Notes: generated by a model not told the origin, from the sequence alone. A stretch of 64,000 bases of DNA from Cyclobacterium sp. (GCF_014762705.1 NZ_JABURL010000036.1:56625-120624), one strand, 5' to 3'; counted from the stretch's first letter, positions 47,857 through 57,426 are shown. A program made the numbers and translations.

Positions 47857-48090
47857 TCATTCATCTTCTAACTTCTGCGCTATTTTCATCCTGTAGATGA
47901 CTGCCTGTCCAAATAAAGAGATGCCTGCATTGAAAACAACAAGGGAAAAAGTTCCCCAAATAAACCATTCCAGGAAAGGGGCATTGTCCCATTTTCTGAG
48001 CAGTGCCTCCCCAAATAGGCTAAGACCTGATCCCAACAATAACAAACCACCCACCGCAAAAATCAACCACTTCTTTTTCAGATTATTCAT
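47857..48090 (-). CDS. Small two-helix membrane protein
   Basis: A 77-residue protein with two hydrophobic helices (KKWLIFAVGGLLLLGSGLSLFG and FLEWFIWGTFSLVVFNAGISLF) and a basic/acidic tail. I do not recognise a family. It starts at the ATG at 48090 preceded by GAAG; the open frame upstream overlaps the deacetylase gene and is not used. It begins 26 bp after that gene ends, so the two may be co-transcribed. Confidence 0.6.
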   Translation of the reverse strand: MNNLKKKWLIFAVGGLLLLGSGLSLFGEALLRKWDNAPFLEWFIWGTFSLVVFNAGISLFGQAVIYRMKIAQKLEDE

Positions 48091-48116
48091 TTCTTCACAA
48101 ATTTTAATCAAGTGTT

Positions 48117-49019
48117 TTAAAAGAAAATTTCCTGAGCCAGCCTGAAAGTATTGGCATGGGCTTCTATGATATCGTTTATTTTTTTTGCGTAACCACCGCC
48201 CATACAACACATTATGGGAATCTGATGCAGCCTTGCAGCTTCCAATACTACCCTGTCCCTTTCTCTGCAACCCCGAATACTCAAGCCCAATCTTCCCAGT
48301 TTATCCGTTTCCAGAACATCTACCCCTGATTGAAAAATGATAAAATCAGGTTCAATTGTATCCAATAATTCCGGTAGGTACCGATTCAATAGTTTCAGGT
48401 AGCTGCTGTCTCCTGTTTTATCTTCCAGGGGAACATCCAGGTCAGATTTTTCCTTATGCAAGGGATAATTGTGCGCACCGTGCATGCTGAAAGTAAATAC
48501 CTGTGGATTATCCTCAAAAATTTTAGCAGTTCCGTTTCCCTGGTGCACGTCCAGGTCCACCACCAGCACCTTTTTTAATCCCTTTTCCTTGATCAGGTAT
48601 GCTGCCGTAATGGCAATATCGTTCAGCAGGCAAAAACCCTCCCCCTTATCTTTATAGGCATGATGAGTACCACCTGCGATGTTCATTCCAATACCGGAAT
48701 CCAAAGCGTATGTAGCAGCCATCATGGACCCTTGCATGATATGGATTTCCCTATCTATTAGGGCCTTACTTAAAGGAAATCCGGTACGCCTGATTTCTGA
48801 GGGGCTTAAATTCAAGGATTTGAGGTTACAAAAATAACTTTCATCATGTATTTCCAGAATCCATTTTTCTTCAGCAGTATCAGGTTTAAAAAAATTTTCA
48901 GCGTTCAGCGTGCCTTCGTAAAGCAATTGTTCGGGAAGAAGTTCATATTTTTCCATAGGAAAACGATGCCCTTCCGGCAAAGGATGCGCATAAATTTGAG
49001 ACCAGGCGACTTTCAACAT
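48117..49019 (-). CDS. Histone deacetylase-fold (AcuC/acetylpolyamine amidohydrolase-type) enzyme
   Basis: A 300-residue zinc hydrolase of the arginase/deacetylase fold. The catalytic His pair is His119-His120 in GGTHHAYKDKGEGFC, the zinc ligands include Asp155/Asp157 and His159 in VVDLDVHQGNG, and a further Asp lies in QSGVDVLETD. In bacteria such enzymes deacetylate acetyl-lysine proteins, acetylpolyamines or other small amides. The substrate cannot be told. It is the first gene of a possible two-gene unit with the small membrane protein. Confidence 0.85.
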   Translation of the reverse strand: MLKVAWSQIYAHPLPEGHRFPMEKYELLPEQLLYEGTLNAENFFKPDTAEEKWILEIHDESYFCNLKSLNLSPSEIRRTGFPLSKALIDREIHIMQGSMMAATYALDSGIGMNIAGGTHHAYKDKGEGFCLLNDIAITAAYLIKEKGLKKVLVVDLDVHQGNGTAKIFEDNPQVFTFSMHGAHNYPLHKEKSDLDVPLEDKTGDSSYLKLLNRYLPELLDTIEPDFIIFQSGVDVLETDKLGRLGLSIRGCRERDRVVLEAARLHQIPIMCCMGGGYAKKINDIIEAHANTFRLAQEIFF

Positions 49020-49075
49020 AGGTTCAAAACCTGATGATGCCGAAAATGTTGGTTTTTATTGAAAATATTTCAGAT

Positions 49076-49639
49076 TCAATATTCATCCTCTTCTTCCTCT
49101 GATTCAAAAGTGTAAAAAGTATCATCCAATTTCAGGGTATCATTATTAAAGGAAGTCACAAATTTGTCAAGGATTTTGTCGTCTATGGATTCTATATTGA
49201 GGGCAGCATCCAGACCAATACCAAAATCATGGTGGGTATCCAAATCCACAAATTCCTGGACTTTCACGGTTCCCTCATCTTCCATTTCCATGATCAGTTC
49301 CGTGATGAACAATCCCACTTCTTCCTCATCGTTTTTTAAGGGTTTGAGGTTGCCATTTTCATCTTCTTCGTAGGATATTCCATGGTAATCCGGAAACTTT
49401 TTTGCTGCTTCATGTTCTGCCAACTCGTACAATTCACTCTGATAGTGTAATCGAAGGGTATATAGGGCAGCATCGTAAACCACTTGTTTGCCGTCATACT
49501 TGCCAATGAAGTAAAAATTGACAAACTCATCTGAATTGTCCTCACTTGGAACAATTTTAAAAGATTTACCGGTTTCCTTTAATTCTTTTCTTAAGTTGGC
49601 TACGGTTTCAGGGGAAAAACCTTCATTTTGATATTTCAT
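49076..49639 (-). CDS. Acidic protein of unknown function
   Basis: A 187-residue soluble protein that is strongly acidic, with a Glu/Asp-rich C-terminus (ESEEEEDEY). No signal peptide, membrane helix or known domain is visible. The regular composition, clean start and coding pattern support a real gene. It is transcribed divergently from the AlbA_2-type gene. I cannot assign a function. Confidence 0.6.
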   Translation of the reverse strand: MKYQNEGFSPETVANLRKELKETGKSFKIVPSEDNSDEFVNFYFIGKYDGKQVVYDAALYTLRLHYQSELYELAEHEAAKKFPDYHGISYEEDENGNLKPLKNDEEEVGLFITELIMEMEDEGTVKVQEFVDLDTHHDFGIGLDAALNIESIDDKILDKFVTSFNNDTLKLDDTFYTFESEEEEDEY

Positions 49640-49758
49640 TTGTCAATAAGCTGTATATGGTGAAACGTAAAGAGCTGTTTTCGTGTACAAATAAATGAAA
49701 AATTAATATTATACATATTAACTTTCTTATAATTTACAATCTTTTACCTTTTAAAAAA

Positions 49759-50211
49759 ATGTTTTCTCCTAAAAAAAACAATGAATGGCTTAAAAATATG
49801 CTTTCAAAACCGGAAGGACAACATTTGGATTACAAACAAAGCATAAGCAACCAAAGAAAAATTGCCAAAACACTTTTGGCTTTTGCCAATACTGACGGGG
49901 GGACGATTTTGGTTGGCATCTCCGACAAGAAAAACATCATCGGCATAGACCCAGAAGAGGAGATTTTTATGGTCAATGAGGCCATTAGAAAATACTGTCA
50001 TCCTCCATTCACCGTTACTTTTGAAGTTTTTGAATTACAGCTACAGAACCAGCTTGACCCCTTAATATTGGATGAAAAATATGTGCTTGCTGTAGCCGTT
50101 CCCAAAAGCATGGGCGGACCTCATGCTTTGCAGGTGAATGACAATCCCCCTGTATATTATCTTAGAATCAAAGACAGGTCTTTACCGGTAGACCTGGCAG
50201 ACCTGTCCTGA
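49759..50211 (+). CDS. AlbA_2/Schlafen-type ATP- or nucleic-acid-binding domain protein
   Basis: A 150-residue protein that consists almost only of an AlbA_2 domain: EGQHLDYKQSIS near 19-30, then KIAKTLLAFANTDGGTILVGI and the segment ending in YYLRIKDRSLPV. Larger members carry a helix-turn-helix region and act as regulators; here there is none. The role is unknown. The gene stands alone, 38 bp from the end of the opposing holin-like gene. Confidence 0.75.
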   Translation: MFSPKKNNEWLKNMLSKPEGQHLDYKQSISNQRKIAKTLLAFANTDGGTILVGISDKKNIIGIDPEEEIFMVNEAIRKYCHPPFTVTFEVFELQLQNQLDPLILDEKYVLAVAVPKSMGGPHALQVNDNPPVYYLRIKDRSLPVDLADLS

Positions 50212-50249
50212 ATTTTTATTTGGGATAGGGCCTGATAGGAGGTTAATTT

Positions 50250-50621
50250 TTATTTCCTGAATCCGCTGCCCAATGAAATGCCCAAAATGGAATTTACTAG
50301 AGAAAGCACCAGGCTAAAAAGCAAGGCCCACCAGAAATTATCCACTGTAAATCCATTAACTATACTTGCCGCTAACATAACCAACAAGGCATTGATCACC
50401 AATAAGAACAAACCCAGGGTAACAATGGTAATGGGTATGGTCAAAAAAATCAATATGGGTTTAATGGTAATATTTAACAAAGCCAGCAAGGCAGCGATGA
50501 TCACTCCTGTGATCCAATCATCCACCACGATACCAGGAAGAAGATAAGCAGTAAAAATAACTACCAAACCAGCAATTGCAAGTTGGAGGAGTATGGAAAA
50601 GATGTCTTTTGATTGGCTCAT
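50250..50621 (-). CDS. Phage holin 4-2 family membrane protein
   Basis: A 123-residue protein with four hydrophobic helices and the family pattern GIVVDDWITGVIIAALLALLN, IKPILIFLTIPITIVTLGLF and ISLGSGF. Despite the name, this family (PF04020, YvlD-type) is a chromosomal membrane protein in many bacteria and is not evidence of a prophage. Confidence 0.8.
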   Translation of the reverse strand: MSQSKDIFSILLQLAIAGLVVIFTAYLLPGIVVDDWITGVIIAALLALLNITIKPILIFLTIPITIVTLGLFLLVINALLVMLAASIVNGFTVDNFWWALLFSLVLSLVNSILGISLGSGFRK

Positions 50622-50680
50622 TTTTGCTAAATATATAACCTGAATAAATTTTCTGGATAAAAATAACCATTAAAAATGTA

Positions 50681-50712
50681 AAAAAAAACCCGGTAGATTT
50701 CACCGGGCTTTT
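50681..50712 (-). terminator. Terminator after the enolase-superfamily gene
   Basis: Stem CCCGGT/ACCGGG (50689-50694 with 50702-50707) and on the minus strand an uninterrupted run of eight Ts. It follows the gene's stop by 10 bp. Confidence 0.88.
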
Positions 50713-50721
50713 GATACAATT

Positions 50722-52188
50722 TTAACTCCAGGTCCTGTCCCAGGAGCGGATTTCGTTCCAGTCGTCGGTGGGTGCAAAAAACTGTTCACCCTCTCTCAAC
50801 CTCTTCTTTACTTCATCTTCGTTCAATTCCAAACCAATTCCGGGAGATTCCGGTACCTGCACATATCCATCTTTTACCAGAGGCCCATCTGCTCCAACTA
50901 CCAAATCCTCCCACCATGGATTATCCACAGAATGGTGTTCCAGCCCTATGAAGTTATAGGTGGCTGCCGCAGCATGTACCGTCCCCATAAAGGTAATGGG
51001 GGAGGCCGCGTGGTGCAAGGCCATTCCTATTCCATACTCTTCGGCATAATCACCTATTTTCTTGGTCTGTAAGTAGCCTCCGGCACTTCCGGGATCAGGG
51101 TGCACCAGATCCACTGCCCTGTTTTCGATCAGGTCCTTAAAATTCTTTTTGTGATAGGTATCTTCCCCTGTCAGCGTAGGCGTAGTGATCGACTCGGTAA
51201 TCCTTTTCCATTGTTCGGTATTTTGCCAGGGAACCAGGTCTTCCAGCCAGGCGATATTATAAGGTTCAAAAGCCTCCGCTAGTTTGATCATCTCATTATA
51301 GCCCATATGTCCAAAATGATCTATGGCCAGTGGAATTTCAAAACCTACTTTAGCCCTTGCTTTTGCCGCATATTCGACCATTCTTTCGAGTCCCTTTGGG
51401 GTTATCTGCACATGGGTAAACTGATGGGGCGTCTGGGTGTAGCTCATCACATCCTGGTCTGACCAACCCCTCATGGGTCCCCAGGGAGACTTATTGGTCA
51501 GGGTATCTTTTTCGTCCTTGATCAAGCCAATGCCAATATCCATTTTCAGCATGGTAAAACCCATATCCACCCTTTCCTTCATCTTATTGGCAAATTCGTC
51601 GGGATCCTGTACGGTGGGGGTATCCACATAGATCCGGACCTTATCCCGGAATTTACCCCCCATCAATTGGTAAAGCGGGACACCATAGGCTTTTCCGGCC
51701 AGGTCCCAAAGGGCCATTTCAATACCGGATACGCCGCCGCCCTGCCTGCCATGCCAGCCAAACTGCTCAATTCTTTTAAAAATCCGCTCTACATTGCAGG
51801 GATTCTCTCCTAAAATCCTGCTTTTCAACATCAGGGCATAGCGTTTGTCGGCCCCATCTCTTACATCTCCCAAGCCATGTATTCCCTGATTGGTATATAT
51901 TTTCAACAAGGGTACATTGCCATACTGGGCAATCCGCAAATCTGTGATTTTCAAATCAGAAGGATTGGAAAGGCGGTTTACTTTTGATGTGGTATGGGCA
52001 AGGGTGTCTTCCAGGGGCATCATCATCATTCCCCCAAGGCTCAAGCCACCCAAGGCTGCTTTTTTAAAAAAAGACCTGCGGTCATTTTCAGGTTCATCAA
52101 TAACGGACCTGGCGACCTCATTTTTTGGTGCGCATTGCTGCTTCAGGTCAAAATGGCTTTGCTGCAGATGCTGGATGTTTTTTTTCAT
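50722..52188 (-). CDS. Tat-exported mandelate racemase/muconate lactonising enzyme-family protein
   Basis: A 488-residue enolase-superfamily enzyme. A twin-arginine signal (RRSFFKKAALGG, about 37-48, then a Gly/Met-rich hydrophobic stretch) suggests export by the Tat route. The N-terminal capping domain and the barrel follow. Acid residues in the metal site are seen in LAIDHFGHMG, WLEDLVPW and LTGEDTYH, and a basic residue in LHHAASP. These segments resemble sugar-acid dehydratases such as galactonate dehydratase. The substrate is unknown. The gene is isolated, with 462 bp upstream that are free of genes. Confidence 0.82.
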   Translation of the reverse strand: MKKNIQHLQQSHFDLKQQCAPKNEVARSVIDEPENDRRSFFKKAALGGLSLGGMMMMPLEDTLAHTTSKVNRLSNPSDLKITDLRIAQYGNVPLLKIYTNQGIHGLGDVRDGADKRYALMLKSRILGENPCNVERIFKRIEQFGWHGRQGGGVSGIEMALWDLAGKAYGVPLYQLMGGKFRDKVRIYVDTPTVQDPDEFANKMKERVDMGFTMLKMDIGIGLIKDEKDTLTNKSPWGPMRGWSDQDVMSYTQTPHQFTHVQITPKGLERMVEYAAKARAKVGFEIPLAIDHFGHMGYNEMIKLAEAFEPYNIAWLEDLVPWQNTEQWKRITESITTPTLTGEDTYHKKNFKDLIENRAVDLVHPDPGSAGGYLQTKKIGDYAEEYGIGMALHHAASPITFMGTVHAAAATYNFIGLEHHSVDNPWWEDLVVGADGPLVKDGYVQVPESPGIGLELNEDEVKKRLREGEQFFAPTDDWNEIRSWDRTWS

Positions 52189-52557
52189 GTGTTAAATAGG
52201 TTTATTGAGGTATTGAAAAAGATAATTGATGGAAAGCTTACAATATGATTAAAATTTGTAGTAAATGGAAATTTTTACATGCAAAAACACTGGTAAATGG
52301 AAAGAAGAGGGTGTTTTCAAATCCCCTGAAAAAACGGCAAATCACCTTACATGAAGCGCTGCTAAATGAACAAAACCTATTCAATAGGAATATAGCCTAT
52401 TCCAAAAAATAGCATTCCAAAAATACCGGCTTTAGTCAAAATTGAGGGAATCTAAGGGCCTTTGATTTTAATGGGATTCGGAAAGAAAAAATTCAAAATG
52501 ATTTAAATCTAATCCAACTTGAAAATTATAATAAATCAGGAATGTTCAAACGCCATC
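52189..52557. other. Intergenic region upstream of the dehydratase gene
   Basis: No supportable gene. A small inverted repeat GGAATA/TATTCC lies near 52391-52407 and the rest is AT-rich. It ends at the pfkA terminator. Confidence 0.6.
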
Positions 52558-52608
52558 AAAAAAAATTCCCGGGAAAAGGCTTTTTTTGTATCAAGCCAGT
52601 CTCCCGGG
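52558..52608 (-). terminator. Terminator after pfkA
   Basis: The word TCCCGGGA occurs at both ends (52566-52573 and 52601-52608) and forms a stem that continues inward with GGCTT/AAGCC. On the minus strand it is followed by AATTTTTTT. It lies about 40 bp past the pfkA stop. Confidence 0.8.
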
Positions 52609-52650
52609 ATGTAGGTACATTATCTGTTGGAGTAAATCCAGGCAATGTTT

Positions 52651-53643
52651 TTAGGTGGACAAAATTCCTGCTATTCTCAGGTCTTCATCATCCACTTGTT
52701 TATCATCTACTATGGCCCGTTTGATCGGTGTAAAAACAATTTTATTGTTGATAATCCCTACCATCACGTCATATTTGCCATGCAACAGGCCTTCTACCGC
52801 AGAAACACCCAGCTTACTGGCCAGAATACGGTCAAATGAAGAGGGTGCACCCCCACGCTGAAGGTGCCCCAGGATGGTTACTTTGATGTCATAGGTTGGG
52901 AGTATTTTTTTGACTTTCTCGGAAATTTCCAGGGCTCCCCCGCTTTTACCGCCCTCTGCCACGATGACCACATTGCTTTCCTTTTTTACCTTCTCCCTGA
53001 ACTTAAGCCTGTCAATCAGCTTTTCGACGGGAAATTTTTTCTCTGGTATCAAAATGGCAGCCGCAGCACTGCCGATTCCGGCATTGATGGCTATAAATCC
53101 GGCATCTCTACCCATGACTTCCACAAAGAACAAGCGATCGTGGGATGTGGCCGTATCCCTGATTTTATCAATGGCTTCTATCGCCGTATTACAAGCCGTG
53201 TCAAAACCAATGGTCAGGTCCGTCCCGAAAAGATCATTGTCAATAGTGCCGGGTAATCCCACGGCCGGAATGCCAAATTCTTTATAAAACAGGTGGGCTC
53301 CTGTAAGTGATCCATCTCCTCCAATAACCACAAGGGCATCTATCCCATGGCTTTTCAAATTGTCGTATGCTTTCTGTCTGCCTTCAATTGTTTTGAATTC
53401 TTCACTCCTGGCTGATTTTAAAAAGGTCCCCCCTCTCTCCAAAACATGCGCAATGGATTTATTTTCCAACTTTCGGATATCATTGTTGATCATCCCTTCA
53501 TAGCCGCGATAAATCCCATAAACCTCCAACTTGTAATAAAACCCAGCCCGCACTACTGCCCTGATGGCAGCGTTCATCCCAGGAGCATCTCCTCCAGAAG
53601 TAAGCACCCCAATTTTTTTTATATGAATAGGTTGATCTGTCAT
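52651..53643 (-). CDS. pfkA: ATP-dependent 6-phosphofructokinase
   Basis: A 330-residue glycolytic phosphofructokinase. The ATP site starts with GVLTSGGDAPGMN (12-24); GGDGS is at 108-112, which in ATP-dependent enzymes has Gly where PPi enzymes have Asp. The catalytic PGTIDND is at 131-137, and MGRDAG and GHLQRGGAPSSFDR are present. Length and motifs are normal. The gene starts 22 bp after the end of mgsA, so the two are likely co-transcribed, with a terminator after pfkA. Confidence 0.95.
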   Translation of the reverse strand: MTDQPIHIKKIGVLTSGGDAPGMNAAIRAVVRAGFYYKLEVYGIYRGYEGMINNDIRKLENKSIAHVLERGGTFLKSARSEEFKTIEGRQKAYDNLKSHGIDALVVIGGDGSLTGAHLFYKEFGIPAVGLPGTIDNDLFGTDLTIGFDTACNTAIEAIDKIRDTATSHDRLFFVEVMGRDAGFIAINAGIGSAAAAILIPEKKFPVEKLIDRLKFREKVKKESNVVIVAEGGKSGGALEISEKVKKILPTYDIKVTILGHLQRGGAPSSFDRILASKLGVSAVEGLLHGKYDVMVGIINNKIVFTPIKRAIVDDKQVDDEDLRIAGILST

Positions 53644-53665
53644 ATTTGTATGTAAATATTCGCTC

Positions 53666-54022
53666 TTACAAATTTTTGAACATTAATTCCGCTGCGGCCA
53701 GGTTGGTAGCCAGTGGCACATTGTGTACATCACAGATTCGCATCAGCATCTGTACATCCGGTTCATGCGGGTGTTTTCCAAGGGGATCCCTGAAAAAAAT
53801 CACCATATCCAGCTCTTTTTGAGCTACCATGGCCCCTATCTGTGCATCCCCCCCTAGGGGCCCTGACAATAGTTTTTCTACTTCAAATCCTGATTTTTCT
53901 ATGTGCATTCCCGTAGTACCAGTGGCCACAAGGGTGATTCCCTCTAATGCTTCCTTGGAACGGCTGAGAAAATGTACCATATCCGCCTTTTTCCCATCAT
54001 GGGCAATCAATGCTATTTTCAT
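53666..54022 (-). CDS. mgsA: Methylglyoxal synthase
   Basis: A 118-residue MGS-like domain enzyme that converts dihydroxyacetone phosphate to methylglyoxal. Visible residues are LIAHDGKK at the start, TGTTG (34-38) for phosphate binding, Asp59 in [11 protein letters not shown], and Asp79, His86 and Asp89 in [14 protein letters not shown]. It lacks the N-terminal extension of the E. coli enzyme. It is directly upstream of pfkA, which links a bypass of lower glycolysis to its committing step. Confidence 0.93.
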   Translation of the reverse strand: MKIALIAHDGKKADMVHFLSRSKEALEGITLVATGTTGMHIEKSGFEVEKLLSGPLGGDAQIGAMVAQKELDMVIFFRDPLGKHPHEPDVQMLMRICDVHNVPLATNLAAAELMFKNL

Positions 54023-54129
54023 CCTTGTAAATTTTAAATCGGTAAAGGTGTAAAGTTACTAAAAAACAATTCGGTTTTGGCCGGAGCTACATGATCAAAG
54101 TGAATTACCCATCAAAATCCGGCAATGTT

Positions 54130-54429
54130 TCAAGCTCCATCCCTCTCCAAAAAATAAGCAAGCAACTGTTCCCACTCTTCTTCAAGGCTAAGATTGGGTT
54201 TGCTTTTGGCTGCCCTGCTGTACCAATAGGACGCATTGGACTGGTCTCCTTCTTTGCGGTGCAGGTAGGCATGAAGCCAGGCAGCATCTTCACCTCCTAA
54301 AGTATCTATCAGGCTATGGGCCTGATCCCATTTTCCTTTCTTATCCAACCATAAGGATTGTAAATAAACAGATAAGCCCTTCGGCACCTGCTCCTGCTGT
54401 AAGCTTTGGATAAAATCTGAATGGTTCAT
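54130..54429 (-). CDS. Small protein with TPR-like helices, function unknown
   Basis: A 99-residue soluble protein with helical segments whose spacing resembles a tetratricopeptide-like repeat (LDKKGKWDQAHSLIDTLGG, AYLHRKEGDQSNASYWYSRAAKSKP). No family assignment. It lies 107 bp upstream of mgsA on the same strand. Confidence 0.55.
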   Translation of the reverse strand: MNHSDFIQSLQQEQVPKGLSVYLQSLWLDKKGKWDQAHSLIDTLGGEDAAWLHAYLHRKEGDQSNASYWYSRAAKSKPNLSLEEEWEQLLAYFLERDGA

Positions 54430-54559
54430 GTCTGTTGGTTAAGTAAACAAAACCAAAATAAATACATAATGGTGAAGCCGGCAAATATTAAAGCTAAATT
54501 TCAAAAGAAAGTTTGGGAGCCCCATCGCGAAGCATCAAGTCTGCCTTAATAATCTATCT

Positions 54560-55129
54560 CTATCTGATCCAAAACCACAATAAAACAAGCAACTCTATTG
54601 ACTGCCGCAAATGTGAAAGGGCTTTCTTGATGTGGTTTTCAACGGTAAAAACAGATATACCAAGCTTGCAGGCAATTTCCCTGTTGGACAAGAATTTGAA
54701 CCGGCTCATCTCAAATACATGCCTGCATTTTTGCGGAAGGCCCTGTATAATAGTCAATATCTTCCTTCTCGTTTCCTCAGCTTCCAGATACTCCTCCGTA
54801 TTGTGTGTTACACCTACCTGCCTGAGGTATTCCAGTTGTGCTGCGGTATACTTACTTCTCCTAAACTCCTTTGCCATCTGCTTTCGGGCAGCCCCAAAAA
54901 GGTAAGGTTGGAGTTCCTTCACCTTGCAATGAGCGGCATTTTTCCACAAGCCGAAAAATATATTCTGAACCAGGTCCTCCGCTGTAGCTTTGTCTTGCAT
55001 GACCTTGTAGACGAATACAAACAAGGCATCAAAATGCCTTTCGTAAATGGCTTCAAAGGCTTTTGGATCTGCCTTATCTTTCAATTGTGCCAGTAGCTCC
55101 TGGTCATTATGGGTTTTGTTGCAGGTCAA
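54560..55129 (-). CDS. ECF-type RNA polymerase sigma-70 factor
   Basis: A 189-residue extracytoplasmic-function sigma factor of the Bacteroidota type. Region 2 spans about 22-90 (FEAIYERHFDALFVFVYKVMQDKATAEDLVQNIF) and region 4 about 125-175 (FLSNREIACKLGISVFTVENHIKKALSHL). In this phylum such factors often pair with a FecR-like anti-sigma factor; none is adjacent here, since the neighbours are a small TPR-like gene and a polysaccharide deacetylase gene. Confidence 0.88.
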   Translation of the reverse strand: MTCNKTHNDQELLAQLKDKADPKAFEAIYERHFDALFVFVYKVMQDKATAEDLVQNIFFGLWKNAAHCKVKELQPYLFGAARKQMAKEFRRSKYTAAQLEYLRQVGVTHNTEEYLEAEETRRKILTIIQGLPQKCRHVFEMSRFKFLSNREIACKLGISVFTVENHIKKALSHLRQSIELLVLLWFWIR

Positions 55130-55274
55130 TGGTATTGTTTAACATCGGATCATGCTAATTAATAGCTTTTGCCAGTATTTCCAAATATCAACGAATAATA
55201 ACTTCCAAAGATGACTGGTACTGTGAATTAAATTTACTGAATTCCCTTTTGGGGAGAAATTGATTTGGGGGATA

Positions 55275-56240
55275 TTAGTGAAGGGAGGAAATGTGGGAAG
55301 CCATATCCTTCATGGATACGGATTGCATGCCGTAAATTGCATTACATTCAGAAAAATGATCCAGAAGAATCCTCACTTCTTCCAGACTCTGCTCGGGGTG
55401 CTGACCGTGATTATGGGGATGCCACCACAGGTGATAAACTTCCCCGTTACTGGCAGCTTCGTTCATTTCTTGCCTGATCCGGTCAAGTTTCAGGCGGTTC
55501 ATCCAGCCCATTCTTTCCTGATAGGGCCTGAAAAACCGGGAAGCAGGAATAAAACCGGGAAACACAGTCTCGGAAGCTGCAGGTAAATAGGAGGTTCGCT
55601 TTCCAAGGGACCAATAGGAATCTGCAGCCCGGAAACCCTTTTTGAAATAACCTTCCTTTTCCGGGTATTTCCAAAACCAATCCGTAGGGTTGGTGCGAAT
55701 GGCTAAAAAATCCATTTCCCGGGCAGTTTGCAATACCTGCCTGTTGTATTGGTTACGGGGAAGTACCAGTGAACTGATATCCATGCCAAACTTCTCTTTG
55801 GCGATTCTCCTGGCCGCACATAAGTCCTCCTTAAAGCCATCGACCGACCGTCCCAAAACTCTGGTGTAATAATGGGCAAAGGTATGGCTACCCAGCTCCT
55901 GTCCCGGGGTTTGGATAATTTCATTGACCAGTTCCGGGGCAAAGAGGCAACGGTGATCCGGCTGAGTAGATTTAAACCATTGATAAGCAGAATACCGCTG
56001 ATTTTGAAAGACCGGTTTTTCATCGGGACTGAAATGCTCCCATTCCGCTGCATCTTGGGCCATCAGCATGCCTACTGTAGCCCAGGTGGCCGAAACCCCA
56101 TAGGCTGAAAACAAAGACAAAAGTTTGGGAATCACCTCCCTGGTCCGGTGGTAGTACGCTTCATTTCCTTTCAGTGGCACCTTGTCAAAGCGGCCCCAAT
56201 GAAGTTCAAAATCCAGCGATATGATAAAGGAAGGCTGCAC
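55275..56240 (-). CDS. Polysaccharide deacetylase (NodB-like)
   Basis: A 321-residue carbohydrate esterase 4-like enzyme. The catalytic Asp10 is in ISLDFELHWG and the metal-binding His119 and His123 are in LGSHTFAHYY. A late region (YHLWWHPHNHG) holds further His residues. No signal peptide is evident. It would remove acetyl groups from a glycan, probably the product of the cluster in which it is the last gene (7 bp after the membrane protein gene). Confidence 0.82.
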   Translation of the reverse strand: MQPSFIISLDFELHWGRFDKVPLKGNEAYYHRTREVIPKLLSLFSAYGVSATWATVGMLMAQDAAEWEHFSPDEKPVFQNQRYSAYQWFKSTQPDHRCLFAPELVNEIIQTPGQELGSHTFAHYYTRVLGRSVDGFKEDLCAARRIAKEKFGMDISSLVLPRNQYNRQVLQTAREMDFLAIRTNPTDWFWKYPEKEGYFKKGFRAADSYWSLGKRTSYLPAASETVFPGFIPASRFFRPYQERMGWMNRLKLDRIRQEMNEAASNGEVYHLWWHPHNHGQHPEQSLEEVRILLDHFSECNAIYGMQSVSMKDMASHISSLH

Positions 56241-56247
56241 CGGTGGT

Positions 56248-57423
56248 TTATAAAATGGATTTATCAGATTTAAAGGACCTGTCGGCCTGACTCAGGAAAA
56301 AGGAAACCACAAAAATAACAAAGATACTTTTCATCCGCATCAGAATGCCCAGGTTATTAAGTGCCAAAATAAAAATAAGGGACATGATCGCTGCATAGAT
56401 CAGGACCAGCCAATAAAAAAATGGTTCCTGAATTTTCATTTTTCTTTTACCCATTCCCCAAATGCCAGTAATCGCAATAAGCAAAACCATTGTGTTTTCT
56501 AATGAGGCCGCAAAAGTCCAGAAGTTCCTGGTTTCCCAGGGGTGTGGTCTGAACCATACCGCCATGAATTTTTCGGGAAAGCTGTATTCCCTCATAGGAA
56601 TACTGCTTTTAGCACCAAAAGAGCTTAGAAAGGCATTTTGCCAATCAATAATCATCCCTATCCATTTAAAATTAAAGCCATAATCCAGGCTTCCCAAAAT
56701 CCAACAGTAGGCGAAAACAGCAATTATCAAAGCAGTTGCGAAGGGAAGTAACTTTTTACGGTAAGCCTTCAAAGTAGGGTGAAAGGGAAAGACAGCCAAT
56801 ACTGCTATAGTCAGAACCAGTCCCTGTATGGGGCGTGTCATAAAAGATAATAGCAACCCCGCAACAATGAGCCATGCACAAAATGGGAACTTTTCTATTC
56901 CCAGCAGCACCAGCACCAAACCAAGAAACAACAAGGCTTCCTTGCCTACTCCAGCTGTCCAGAAATGTACATTGGGAAGAAACAAAATCAGCAGGCCATA
57001 CTTTTGGGTCCAGCTGCCCCTATTTTCCTGAAATTGACCTTTGATGAGTTCAAAGGCCCCGACAAAACCTATTAAAGAAATAGCAGCATACAGCAGGTTT
57101 CCGGACAAGAAACCTAAACCAGCCAGTCGGGAAAAAGGGTAATTGAACCATTGAATAAAGGCTGTTCCTGTGCCCCAGTAGGAGGTCCATTCCCCGGGCC
57201 TTGAGGGAGGAAGACTACTTAGCTCCCAGTACCGGATACCATCCCCTCCGTAATGAAGGAGGTACCCATAAAAAATCAGGGCCATGATCAGGTGATAACA
57301 TCCCAGCACCAGTAAAAAACTGGTCTCCCATTGGGAATAACCCTGAGTCCCTGACCATTTTTTGATTAGCCAAAATACCAAAAAAACAATGGAGGCAATG
57401 AAAATCCAATCAAGAACCTTCAT
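56248..57423 (-). CDS. Polytopic membrane protein of the polysaccharide cluster, copy 1
   Basis: A 391-residue protein with about ten hydrophobic helices. It is clearly related to the protein at 59743-61017: both share a YW motif before helix 3, GTxTxFIxWxNYxxSRLxGLG, then FFLPNxHFWxAGVGKxA, and RPH or similar segments. The size and context are those of a Wzy-type polymerase or EpsG-like protein, but I see no decisive motif. It starts 3 nt after the end of the glycosyltransferase gene at 57427. Confidence 0.65.
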   Translation of the reverse strand: MKVLDWIFIASIVFLVFWLIKKWSGTQGYSQWETSFLLVLGCYHLIMALIFYGYLLHYGGDGIRYWELSSLPPSRPGEWTSYWGTGTAFIQWFNYPFSRLAGLGFLSGNLLYAAISLIGFVGAFELIKGQFQENRGSWTQKYGLLILFLPNVHFWTAGVGKEALLFLGLVLVLLGIEKFPFCAWLIVAGLLLSFMTRPIQGLVLTIAVLAVFPFHPTLKAYRKKLLPFATALIIAVFAYCWILGSLDYGFNFKWIGMIIDWQNAFLSSFGAKSSIPMREYSFPEKFMAVWFRPHPWETRNFWTFAASLENTMVLLIAITGIWGMGKRKMKIQEPFFYWLVLIYAAIMSLIFILALNNLGILMRMKSIFVIFVVSFFLSQADRSFKSDKSIL

Positions 57424-57426
57424 GTG

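Noticed and set aside
50250..50621. Prophage remnant
   Set aside because: The holin-family protein is a chromosomal membrane protein family and no other phage gene is near.
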